From NCBI RefSeq assembly GCF_026184235.1, contig NZ_CP110806.1, forward strand, positions 248,001 to 312,000: a stretch of DNA of 64,000 nt, read 5' to 3'. The translations under genes were made by a program, and so were the position numbers. Of this stretch, positions 40,436 through 47,554 are shown piece after piece (position 1 is the stretch's first letter; each line of letters opens with the position of its first letter). Source of the DNA: Cellulomonas sp. S1-8 (GTDB taxonomy: Bacteria; Actinomycetota; Actinomycetes; Actinomycetales; Cellulomonadaceae). The notes below the pieces were generated by a model. The model was not told where the DNA came from, made no database searches, and was given only the letters and a program-made list of their open reading frames with translations.

Positions 40436-40847
40436 CACCCGAGCCGACCCCGACACTGACGCCGACGCCGACACCGACGCGGAGACCGACGCACCGCCCG
40501 CGGCCGGCGCGGACGTCCGCGGCACGCTGACCGTCAGCGACCGGGTCGTGCAGAAGGTCGCCCTGAGCGCGGCCGCACGAGTGCCCGGCGTCGCGGTGGC
40601 GACGAGCTCCGGCCTCCTGGGACGCGACCTGCCCCGGGCGTCGGCACGGACCCACGGCACGCGCGCCCAGGTCGAGGTGGACGTGGCGCTCGCCTGGCCC
40701 GCACCGGCCGCCGCCACCGCCCAGCGGGTGCGGGCTGCCGTCGCGGACGCCGTGGCCCGGTACACCGGCGTGCGGACCGACCGCGTCGACGTGCGCGTGG
40801 TCGCCGTCACCGACCCGGCACCCGTGGCCGTCGAGCGTGTGCGATGA
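40428..40847 (+). CDS. Asp23/Gls24 family protein with acidic N-terminus
   Basis: A 139-residue protein. The first 22 residues are a run of Asp/Ala/Thr (D-P-D-T-D-A-D-A-D-T-D), then the Gls24 domain: T-L-T-V-S-D-R-V-V-Q-K-V-A-L-S-A-A-A-R-V-P-G-V, V-E-V-D-V-A-L-A-W-P and V-D-V-R-V-V-A-V. GTG 40428 lies inside the preceding gene (8-bp overlap). The acidic tract may be regulatory or only low-complexity. Confidence 0.88.
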   Translation: MADTRADPDTDADADTDAETDAPPAAGADVRGTLTVSDRVVQKVALSAAARVPGVAVATSSGLLGRDLPRASARTHGTRAQVEVDVALAWPAPAAATAQRVRAAVADAVARYTGVRTDRVDVRVVAVTDPAPVAVERVR

Positions 40848-41413
40848 GCGCGCCCTCGGACGGCGTCCCGTACGCGCAGCCGCGGCCCGTCGGGCCCGTC
40901 GGTTGGGTGGGCGTCGTGCTGGCGGTCGTCGTCCTGGGCGTCGCCGCGGTGCTCCTGCACGACGGCCTCGTCGCGCTCGGCGCGCTCGGTGGCGACCCGT
41001 GGGTGCTCACGGCCGCCGACGCGGTCGGACGGGTCGAGCCCACCTGGCAGGTCGCCCTCGTCGGCGCCCTGCTCGCGCTCGCGGGTCTGCGCCTCGTCGT
41101 CGTCGCGCTGCAGCGGCGCCGCCGGCCGGGGATCCCGCTGACCGCGGGCGGCGGGCAGTACCTGCTGGGTCAGGACGTGGCCCGGCTCGCGTCGGGAGCG
41201 GCGTCGCAGGTCGACGGCGTCCTCGACGTCAAGAGCACCTGGGGCAGGCGCGCCGTGACCGTCCACGCGACGACCGACGGTGGCGAGGAGGTCGACGGGA
41301 GGATCCACGTGGCCGTCGTCACGCGACTGGATGCGCTCACGGATGCTCCTCGCGTCGTGGTCCGGACCCGGCGGAGTCGCACGGACGACCCGGCCCCGGC
41401 GGGTGAGCGATGA
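40844..41413 (+). CDS. DUF6286 family membrane protein of the Asp23 cluster
   Basis: A 189-residue protein with two membrane helices (about 20-45 and 68-90) and a soluble domain Q-Y-L-L-G-Q-D-V-A-R-L-A-S-G-A-A-S-Q-V-D-G-V-L-D-V-K-S-T-W-G-R-R-A-V-T-V-H-A. This two-helix plus Gls24-like fold is typical of DUF6286, found next to Asp23 genes in actinobacteria. It probably helps attach the complex to the membrane. ATGA overlaps on both sides. Confidence 0.8.
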   Translation: MSAPSDGVPYAQPRPVGPVGWVGVVLAVVVLGVAAVLLHDGLVALGALGGDPWVLTAADAVGRVEPTWQVALVGALLALAGLRLVVVALQRRRRPGIPLTAGGGQYLLGQDVARLASGAASQVDGVLDVKSTWGRRAVTVHATTDGGEEVDGRIHVAVVTRLDALTDAPRVVVRTRRSRTDDPAPAGER

Positions 41414-41991
41414 CCCGCGGCGTGCGGTCGGTGAACCGCGTGGCCGCCTTCGTCGTCGGCCTCGTCCTGCTCGTCGTCGGTGTGGCCGCCGTCCTGTGGT
41501 GGACGGGCACGCTGGGCGACGTGTGGGCGGCAGCGCCCGACGCGCTCGACCCGCGTGCCGCGGACGAGGTCACGGGCGCCGGGTGGTTCGGTGCCGTCGC
41601 GACCGCGTCCGGCGTCGTCCTCGCCGCCCTCGCGCTGTGGTGGCTGGCGGCCCACCTCGCCTCGCCGCGCGTCGGCACGCTGACGCTGCCCGGGTCGGAC
41701 GCGTCGGGGCGGCTCACCCTCGACGGTGGGTCGTTGGCCGGCCACCTCGCCGAGCAGGCGCGGCGCCTGCCCGGCGTGGTCGGGGCTCGGTCCGTGGTGG
41801 ACCTGGAGCGGGGCCGGCACGTCCTGGTGACCACGCTCGACGTCGACCCGGAGGCCGACCTGCCGACGCTCGCCACCGACGTCGCGGACCTGATCACGCG
41901 CGCACGGGACGTCCTCGGGATCCGCGGCCTGTCGGCACGCACACGCCTGGCCGTGCAGCGCCGGTCACGGGGCGGGCCGCGCGTGCGCTGA
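41410..41991 (+). CDS. amaP: AmaP-like membrane anchor of the Asp23 cluster
   Basis: A 193-residue protein: helices at about 8-31 and 60-85 with a short extracytoplasmic loop, followed by a cytosolic domain (G-S-L-A-G-H-L-A-E-Q-A-R-R-L-P-G-V-V-G-A-R-S-V-V-D-L-E). This is the topology of AmaP, the protein that anchors Asp23 at the membrane in staphylococci. Last gene of the cluster; the convergent sigma-factor gene ends 36 bases downstream. The symbol rests on topology and context. Confidence 0.75.
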   Translation: MTRGVRSVNRVAAFVVGLVLLVVGVAAVLWWTGTLGDVWAAAPDALDPRAADEVTGAGWFGAVATASGVVLAALALWWLAAHLASPRVGTLTLPGSDASGRLTLDGGSLAGHLAEQARRLPGVVGARSVVDLERGRHVLVTTLDVDPEADLPTLATDVADLITRARDVLGIRGLSARTRLAVQRRSRGGPRVR

Positions 41992-42026
41992 CCGCGGGGT
42001 CGGTGCGCGATCCTCGCCCGTGGCCG

Positions 42027-43328
42027 TCAGCCCGTGGCCGTCGCCCGCGCCTCGGCGAGGCGGGCCTCCAGGTGGTGGCGCTCCGCGGTGTCCGGGACGA
42101 GGGCGAGGGCCCGCTCGAGCTCGGCGACGGCCTCGGGGCCGCGGCCCGCCCGCAGCAGCAGCTCGCCGCGCACGGCGGGCAGGCGGTGGTGGTGCGGCAG
42201 GGCGTCGTCGAGGCCGTCGAGCAGCGCCAGCCCCGCCTCGGCGTCGACGGCCTCGGCGACGGCGACGGCCCGCGCGAGCCGCACGACGGGTGACCCGGTG
42301 CGCGCCTCCAGCAGGGCGTAGACGCGCGCGACGACGTCCCAGCGGGTGTCCGCGGCGGTCGGGGCCGTCGCGTGCTCGGCGGCGGCGAGGGCCTGCAGCC
42401 GGTGGTCCTCGGCGAGGCCGTCGAGCGGCGGCAGAGCCCCGAGCAGGGTCATCGCCTCCGTGATGTCGTCGGTGTGCCAGCGGGTGCGGTCCTGGTCGGG
42501 CAGCAGGACGAGCCGCCCGTCGTCGTCGAGCCGGGCGTCGCGCCGCGAGTGCTGCAGCAGCATCAGCGCGAGCAGCGCGTGCACGCGCGGCGACCCACCG
42601 AGCAGCCCGTCGAGCTCGCGGGTCAGCCGCACCGCCTCGTCGGCGAGGTCGACGCGCAGCCCGCCGGGCACGTCCGCGGGCTGGTACCCGGCCGTGAACA
42701 GCAGGTACAGCACGGTCGTCACGGCGTCGAGCCGGTCGTCGAGCTGCACGGCGGGCGGCACGACGAACGGCACGCCCGTCGTCGCGAGCCGCCGCTTGGC
42801 ACGCGTCAGCCGCGCCGACATGGCGGTGTGCTGGACCAGCTGCAGCCGCGCGATGTCCGCGGTCCCCAGCCCCACGACGAACCGCAGGGTCATCGCCACC
42901 CGGTCCGCCGGTGCGAGCGCCGGGTGGCAGCAGGCCAGCACCAGGCGCAGCTGCTCGTCGGCGACGTGCGCGCCGGGGTCCTGCGTCGCGGCGGCCAGCG
43001 CACGCATCTCGTCGTCGACGACCATGAGGGGCTCCTTGCGTCGGTGGACCGACTGCGCGCGCAGCCGGTCCAGGACGCGGCGGCGCGCGGCGGTCAGCAG
43101 CCACGCGCCCGGGTTGGTGGGTACGCCGTCGCGCGGCCAGGTGCGCGCGGCGGCCTCGAAGGCGTCCCCCGCGGCGTCCTCGGCGAGGTCGGGGCTGGCG
43201 AACTGCGCGACCAGCAGCGCGACGACGTGCGACCAGTGCGCCCGCCACGCGGCCCCGAGCGCGACGGCCGCGTCGTCGGTCCCCCCACCCCCGCCCACCG
43301 GAACCTCACTCCCCGTCCGACCGGTCAT
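42027..43328 (-). CDS. ECF42-type RNA polymerase sigma factor with C-terminal TPR-like domain
   Basis: A 433-residue sigma factor. Region 2 (about 25-95) includes D-L-A-E-D-A-A-G-D-A-F-E-A-A-A-R-T-W-P and P-G-A-W-L-L-T-A-A-R-R-R-V-L-D; region 4 (120-180) includes L-R-F-V-V-G-L-G-T-A-D-I-A-R-L-Q-L-V-Q-H-T-A-M-S-A-R-L-T-R-A. The long helical C-terminus (200-433) ends in a TPR-like stretch (LPAVRGELLLRAGRGPEAVA). This build and the adjacent YCII genes define group ECF42; there is no anti-sigma factor in the family and the C-terminal domain is thought to control activity. The N-terminal MTGRTGSEVPVGGGGG is coded by a palindromic repeat, so a later start is possible. Confidence 0.9.
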   Translation of the reverse strand: MTGRTGSEVPVGGGGGTDDAAVALGAAWRAHWSHVVALLVAQFASPDLAEDAAGDAFEAAARTWPRDGVPTNPGAWLLTAARRRVLDRLRAQSVHRRKEPLMVVDDEMRALAAATQDPGAHVADEQLRLVLACCHPALAPADRVAMTLRFVVGLGTADIARLQLVQHTAMSARLTRAKRRLATTGVPFVVPPAVQLDDRLDAVTTVLYLLFTAGYQPADVPGGLRVDLADEAVRLTRELDGLLGGSPRVHALLALMLLQHSRRDARLDDDGRLVLLPDQDRTRWHTDDITEAMTLLGALPPLDGLAEDHRLQALAAAEHATAPTAADTRWDVVARVYALLEARTGSPVVRLARAVAVAEAVDAEAGLALLDGLDDALPHHHRLPAVRGELLLRAGRGPEAVAELERALALVPDTAERHHLEARLAEARATATG

Positions 43329-43432
43329 GACGTGACAGGTGTTCCGCTCGCGGGGCGGCGACTACGCCGACCGGAACACCGGTCCCCGTCTGGGACGTCA
43401 GGACGTGAGTGGTGTTCCGGTCGGCGGGTGGG
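43288..43432. repeat. Palindromic repeat family 3, two adjacent copies
   Basis: Copy 1 (43293-43357) runs from CCACCGGAAC to GGTGTTCCG with an inner CTCCCCG...CGGGG. Copy 2 (43367-43427) runs CCGACCGGAACACC ... GGTGTTCCGGTCGG and its ends are a perfect inverted repeat. Both carry a GACGT(C/G)A core. They fill the gap between the sigma gene and its YCII partner, and copy 1 overlaps the start of the sigma gene. Confidence 0.75.
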
Positions 43433-43434
43433 GG

Positions 43435-43776
43435 TCACGGTTCGACGCACTCGCGGATCTCGTGGGTGGCCTCCGGGAGGTGGTGGAGGAGGTTCAGGAG
43501 CGTCTGCTCGTCGGGGGTGTCGACGAGGTACAGGCCGCCGAGCTGCTCGGTGGTCTCCGCGAACGGCCCGTCGGTCACCGCCACGTCGTCGCCGACGCGC
43601 CGGGCCGTGCGAGCCGACGCGACGCCGGCCAGCGCCTCGCCGACCTCGATGCGCACGCCCGCGGCCTGCGCGGCGTCCGAGAACGCCCGGTGCCCGACGT
43701 CGTACCGGGCGCGCCCGGCCTCGTCGAGACCGGCCCAGACGCGCTCGTCGTCGTAGATCAGGACGACGTACCTCAT
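43435..43776 (-). CDS. YCII-related (DGPF domain) protein
   Basis: A 113-residue YCII-like protein: M-R-Y-V-V-L-I-Y-D-D-E at the start and V-T-D-G-P-F-A-E-T-T-E-Q-L-G-G-L-Y-L-V-D in the middle, the DGPF signature. DGPF proteins are the standard genomic partners of ECF42 sigma factors and are expected to be in their regulon; biochemical activity is unclear (a conserved His-Asp pair is found in YciI). ATGA overlaps the upstream paralogue. Confidence 0.9.
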   Translation of the reverse strand: MRYVVLIYDDERVWAGLDEAGRARYDVGHRAFSDAAQAAGVRIEVGEALAGVASARTARRVGDDVAVTDGPFAETTEQLGGLYLVDTPDEQTLLNLLHHLPEATHEIRECVEP

Positions 43777-44153
43777 GCGGCACCGGTGTGCGCAGCCGCG
43801 TCGTACACCGCCACCGGCCGCAGCTCGAGCGTCCCGCCGTCGTCCATGACGAGCGGCGCGGCCAGCCGCAGCAGCCCGTCGGGGTCGGCCGTGCGGATCA
43901 GGTAGAACCCCCCGAGCTGCTCGGTCGTCTCCGCGTACGGCCCGTCCGTGACCTCCGGCCCGTTCTCGGTGACGCGCAGCAGGCGCGCCGTCGCGGCACC
44001 GGAGAGCTCCTCGCCGCCGACGATCTCGTGCCCGTTCGCGGCGCACGCCTCGGTGAACTTCCCGTGCTCGGCGAACGCCGCCTCGAGGTCCTCGCACGCG
44101 TCGGGGTCGCCCCACAGCAGCAGCGCGTAGGTCGGTGTCGTCGTGGTCGTCAT
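43773..44153 (-). CDS. YCII-related (DGPF domain) protein, second copy
   Basis: A 126-residue paralogue of the preceding protein: Y-A-L-L-L-W-G-D-P-D-A-C-E-D at the start and V-T-D-G-P-Y-A-E-T-T-E-Q-L-G-G-F-Y-L-I-R. ATG 44153 has GGAGGGTGAC directly upstream, better placed than for the ATG at 44177. It would be transcribed first of the cluster YCII-YCII-ECF42. Confidence 0.9.
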   Translation of the reverse strand: MTTTTTPTYALLLWGDPDACEDLEAAFAEHGKFTEACAANGHEIVGGEELSGAATARLLRVTENGPEVTDGPYAETTEQLGGFYLIRTADPDGLLRLAAPLVMDDGGTLELRPVAVYDAAAHTGAA

Positions 44154-44315
44154 GTCACCCTCCAGGTCCCGGGGCACCCACTGTGCCCGTCTTCCCTCAT
44201 GACGCGCGAGGGTCGGCGATTTCGACGCGCCCGTGCGGGTGCGGGTCGGCGCACCTGCGGTCTACGGTGGCGGGCGCCCGGCCACCCCGGGCTCCTTCGA
44301 CCCCGAGGAGGCACC

Positions 44316-44876
44316 ATGTCCGGAACGGACCTTCGCGGCCGCCGCGTCCTGGCCGTCGTCACCAACTACGGCGTCGAGCAGGACGAGCTCGTCGTCCCCG
44401 TGGAGCACCTGCGCGCCGCGGGTGCGACCGTCGACGTCGCCGCGGTCGACGACGCCCCGGTCGAGACGCTCGTCGGTGACCAGGACCCCGGCCGCACCGT
44501 GCTGCCGACGACGACGCTCGGCGGGGTCGACCCCGACGCCTACCACCTGCTCCTGATCCCGGGGGGCACGCTCAACGCCGACAGCCTGCGCCTGCAGGAC
44601 GAGGCGGTGCGGCTGGTGCAGGCGTTCGCGTCGTCGGGCCGGCCCGTCGCGGCGATCTGCCACGGCCCCTGGCTGCTGGTCGAGGCCGGCCTCGTCGAGG
44701 GCAAGCGGCTGACGTCGTACCCATCCCTGACGACGGACGTGCGCAACGCCGGCGGGACGTGGGTCGACGCGGAGGTCGTCACCGACGACGCGCGCGGCTT
44801 CACGCTCGTCACGTCGCGCACCCCCGAGGACCTCGCCGCGTTCCTGCGCGAGGTCGACGCGGCGCTCGCGGTCTGA
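44316..44876 (+). CDS. DJ-1/PfpI family protein
   Basis: A 186-residue class I amidotransferase-like protein. The nucleophile elbow A-I-C-H-G-P-W-L-L-V-E-A (Cys near residue 110) and the acidic residue in G-V-E-Q-D-E-L-V-V-P-V-E-H-L match PfpI-type proteins (general stress protein 18, YhbO: deglycase or chaperone claims). ACCCCGAGGAGGC is a strong ribosome binding site. Monocistronic. Confidence 0.9.
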   Translation: MSGTDLRGRRVLAVVTNYGVEQDELVVPVEHLRAAGATVDVAAVDDAPVETLVGDQDPGRTVLPTTTLGGVDPDAYHLLLIPGGTLNADSLRLQDEAVRLVQAFASSGRPVAAICHGPWLLVEAGLVEGKRLTSYPSLTTDVRNAGGTWVDAEVVTDDARGFTLVTSRTPEDLAAFLREVDAALAV

Positions 44877-45031
44877 CGCCCGCCCGTCGACACGCGCGCT
44901 CGTGCGCCCGTCGACGTGACGGCGGAACGTTCCACCCCCGCCAACCCCCTCGGACGCGGACGAACCGGACATCCTGTCCCGGTACAGCGAGGCCGATCGC
45001 CCGCTGGTCCACCGAACCCGAGGACTCCTTG

Positions 45032-46528
45032 ATGACGTCGACGTCGCGCGCCCTGGCTGCTGCCACCACCGCACTGACCGCCGCCCTGTCCGCCCTGGCG
45101 CTCGCAGCGCCGGCGGCTGCGACCGGCCCGACCGCCACCGCGGCTGCCGCCACCGTCGCAGGCGCGACCTGCGACGGGGGCACCTGCCAGTACGTCTTCT
45201 CCGGCGACATCGCCGCGCCGCAGACGTTCGTGGTGCCCGAGGGCGTCACGCAGATCACCGCCGACCTCGTCGGAAGCAAGGGTGAGTGGCGTGGCGGCCA
45301 GATCCCCGGCCCGGGCGGCACCCTGCGGACGATCGTCCCCGTGACGCCGGGTGAGTCCTTGACCGCGCAGGTGCCGCGCGTGCAGTGGGGGGCCTGGTTG
45401 GAGGTCCTGACGTACTACCCCAACCGCAGGTCCGACCAGACGGCGGCTCACGAGGGCGGGGAGCTGGCTGGCCTCTACCGGGGGACGGGGCCGGGCGCGA
45501 CGCCGCTCGCCGTCGCCGGCGGCGGCGGCTCCGCAGGTTCGGCCGGCCACGGCGGGGCCGGCGGTGGCTGGCACCCGAACCCGGCCGAGACCCTGCACGG
45601 CCAGGACGGCACCGGCATCGGGGCGGGCTTCGGTGCGTCGCCGACGCAGGGCGGCGGCGTGTACACCGGCCGCGCGGTCTACCGCGGGGGTACCGGGCAG
45701 GGTCCCGCAGGCGGGCCCGGTGGCCGCGGGGTCGGCGGCTGGGCCGGCTACTACCAGGTCGGCACCGCGTGGACGGCGACGTCCGACGGCGGCATGGGCT
45801 GGTACGGCGGGGGTGGCGGCTCGTTCGTCAGCTCGAACCGTGAGATCGGCGGCGCGGGCGGCGGCTCCGGCTACCTCGCGCCGGGTCTCACCGCGCAGCA
45901 GGTGCCGGCCTCGACGTTCTCGTCCGTCGGTGTCGCCGCCGGAGGCGTCCTCCTCGAGTGGGCGGCGCCCCCGGAGCCGGTCGTGACGCCGGACCCGGTG
46001 GTGACGCCGGAGCCGGTCGTGACGCCGGACCCGGTGGTGACGCCGGACCCGGTGGTGACGCCGGACCCGGTGGTGACGCCGGACCCGGTCGTGACGCCCG
46101 ACCCGGTCGTGGCGCCGGACCCGGTCGTGACGCCGGAACCGGTCGTGACGCCCGACCCGGTGGTGACGCCCGACCCGGTCGTGGCGCCCGACCCGGTCGT
46201 CACGCCGACGCCGGTCGTCGGCGCGCTGCCGGTGGATGCCACGCCGGAGCCCACGCCGACCCCTGCCACCGTCGTCGCGACGCCCACGGCCGGCGTCGCG
46301 ACGCCCACGGCCACCCCGGCCCCCGCAGCCGGCACCGGGGCGACCACGTCCGCCGTCCCGGCCGAGCGGTCCGAGGTCCTGGCCGCCACGGACGCGGCAC
46401 CGCGCGGAGTCCTCGCTGCGACGGGGGCCAAGGTCACCGGCCTGGCGATCCTCGCGACGGCGCTCATCGGCATCGGCGTGGTCGTGCTCCGCGTGCGCGG
46501 CAGCCGTCGCGCGACGGACGCACGCTGA
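45032..46528 (+). CDS. Sortase-anchored glycine-rich surface protein with PVVTPD stalk
   Basis: A 498-residue secreted protein. A signal peptide (to about Ala30, ALALAAPAAA) precedes a glycine-rich domain (about 50-300): F-V-V-P-E-G-V-T-Q-I-T-A-D-L-V-G then many GGGG/GGAGG stretches, G-Y-L-A-P-G, as in the ALK-like glycine-rich family. Residues 316-393 are thirteen P-V-V-T/A-P-D/E units. Then comes a Thr/Ala/Pro segment and a C-terminal sorting signal L-A-A-T-G at 461-465, a hydrophobic helix and R-V-R-G-S-R-R. LAxTG is the motif used by class E sortases of high-GC actinobacteria. It should be covalently attached to the wall; its ligand is unknown. Confidence 0.85.
   Translation: MTSTSRALAAATTALTAALSALALAAPAAATGPTATAAAATVAGATCDGGTCQYVFSGDIAAPQTFVVPEGVTQITADLVGSKGEWRGGQIPGPGGTLRTIVPVTPGESLTAQVPRVQWGAWLEVLTYYPNRRSDQTAAHEGGELAGLYRGTGPGATPLAVAGGGGSAGSAGHGGAGGGWHPNPAETLHGQDGTGIGAGFGASPTQGGGVYTGRAVYRGGTGQGPAGGPGGRGVGGWAGYYQVGTAWTATSDGGMGWYGGGGGSFVSSNREIGGAGGGSGYLAPGLTAQQVPASTFSSVGVAAGGVLLEWAAPPEPVVTPDPVVTPEPVVTPDPVVTPDPVVTPDPVVTPDPVVTPDPVVAPDPVVTPEPVVTPDPVVTPDPVVAPDPVVTPTPVVGALPVDATPEPTPTPATVVATPTAGVATPTATPAPAAGTGATTSAVPAERSEVLAATDAAPRGVLAATGAKVTGLAILATALIGIGVVVLRVRGSRRATDAR
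45977..46210 (+). repeat. 18-bp tandem repeats coding for the PVVTPD stalk
   Basis: Thirteen head-to-tail 18-bp units of the form CCGGT(C/G)GTGACGCCGGAC, with substitutions giving Thr/Ala and Asp/Glu variants, plus one decayed unit. Near-identity of units 4-7 points to recent slippage expansions, so copy number may vary between strains. Confidence 0.9.
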
Positions 46529-46617
46529 CGCCCACGACGGTGCGGGTCGGGGCTCGGCCCCCGGCCCGCACCGTCGTCGTCCCGCGTCGTGCCCCGCGCG
46601 CGCGGCAGGATGACGTC

Positions 46618-47121
46618 ATGCCCGTCACCAGCGCCGCACTCCTCCTGCACCACGGTCGCGGTGCGGACGCCCACGTGCTGATCGCGCACATGGGCGGGCC
46701 GTTCTGGGCCCGCAAGGACGAGCGTGCCTGGTCGATCCCCAAAGGGGTCGTCGAGCCGGGCGAGGACGTCGAGGCGGCCGCGCGGCGCGAGTTCGCCGAG
46801 GAGCTCGGCGTCCCGGCCCCGGACCTGCCGGTGCGTGACCTCGGGCCGTTCCGCTACACCTCCGGCAAGGTCGTGCACGTGCTGGCCGTCGAGGTCCCCG
46901 CCGCGCTCGTCGGGTCGCCCGACGACCCCGCGTCCCCGGACCTGACGACGCGTCCCGGCACCAGCACCGCTCAGGTCGAGTGGCCGCCGCGCTCCGGCCG
47001 GCGCATCGACGTCCCCGAGGTGGACCGCGCGGTGTGGTTCGCGCTGCCCCGGGCGCGCCCGCTGCTCGTCCTGGGCCAGCAGCCCGTGCTCGACGCGCTC
47101 GTGGCCGCCACCACCCCCTGA
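46618..47121 (+). CDS. NUDIX hydrolase
   Basis: A 167-residue NUDIX protein. The Nudix box G-V-V-E-P-G-E-D-V-E-A-A-A-R-R-E-F-A-E-E-L-G-V is complete (G-x5-E-x7-R-E-U-x-E-E-x-G-U). W-S-I-P-K-G just before it is typical of diadenosine polyphosphate/MutT-like members. It hydrolyses a nucleoside diphosphate linked to another group; substrate unknown. CGGCAGGATGACGTC provides a moderate ribosome binding site. Confidence 0.9.
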   Translation: MPVTSAALLLHHGRGADAHVLIAHMGGPFWARKDERAWSIPKGVVEPGEDVEAAARREFAEELGVPAPDLPVRDLGPFRYTSGKVVHVLAVEVPAALVGSPDDPASPDLTTRPGTSTAQVEWPPRSGRRIDVPEVDRAVWFALPRARPLLVLGQQPVLDALVAATTP

Positions 47122-47155
47122 CCCCGGATCACCCCCCGACCCCGGATCACCCCCG
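47118..47155 (+). repeat. Short tandem repeat after the NUDIX gene
   Basis: GACCCCGGATCACCCCCC is present twice in tandem (about 47121-47138 and 47139-47155, the second with one change). It covers the end of the NUDIX stop codon. No hairpin of note is formed. Confidence 0.65.
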
Positions 47156-47230
47156 GCTTCGCCCGCGGCGCCGTATCTGCCGGCACCACCCCGGCACCTC
47201 CTTCTCGAACGCCACGCACGGGGGGAGGTG

Positions 47231-47443
47231 ATGGCAGTGGCAAACGCAGAGCAGGCCCGCAAGGCCCTGGATCTCCTGCGCAGCAGCGAGATCGTGAACC
47301 TCGAGATCCCGGTCTCCCGGCTGACGGACTCGGTCAGCAAGCTCGACGAGGTCGCCGGCTACGTCCTGGCGTGGGAGAAGTACGTCCTCGTGGTCGCGGA
47401 CTTCGCGCAGGACGTGGTGACCAACCCCGTCGTCCGGGGCTGA
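47231..47443 (+). CDS. Small helical protein of unknown function, partner of the next gene
   Basis: A protein of about 70 residues with no family I recognise. GGGGGAGG at 47221-47228 is the only strong ribosome binding site; ATG 47231 is close to it, and GTG 47237 (giving V-A-N-A-E-Q-A-R-K) has better spacing. The sequence is predicted mainly helical and amphipathic (ARKALDLLRSSEIVNLEI, VSKLDEVAGYVLAWEKYVLV) without signal peptide or membrane helix; it ends N-P-V-V-R-G. It lies 111 bases upstream of a DUF6895-like gene in the same direction. A scaffold, carrier or peptide substrate role is only speculation. Confidence 0.7.
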   Translation: MAVANAEQARKALDLLRSSEIVNLEIPVSRLTDSVSKLDEVAGYVLAWEKYVLVVADFAQDVVTNPVVRG

Positions 47444-47554
47444 GGCCCCTCGGGCGGACGCGACGACGCGTCCGACACCCCGCTGCCCCGGGTCACCGTC
47501 GACCCGGGGCAGCACCGCGCGCCGACACCGTCGGCACCCTCACCGGAGGACCCC

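Noticed and set aside
42372..44300. N-terminal extension of the PfpI protein reading back through the sigma and YCII genes
   Set aside because: The extension is antisense to clearly coding sequence; GAGGAG ahead of ATG 44316 marks the true start.
45977..46210. CRISPR-like array
   Set aside because: The repeats are contiguous 18-bp units in a reading frame, without spacers, and no cas gene is present.
45871..47340. A 489-codon minus-strand frame with TTGSGV repeats
   Set aside because: The repeats are only the complement of the PVVTPD stalk of the plus-strand surface protein; a sorting signal and signal peptide support the plus strand.
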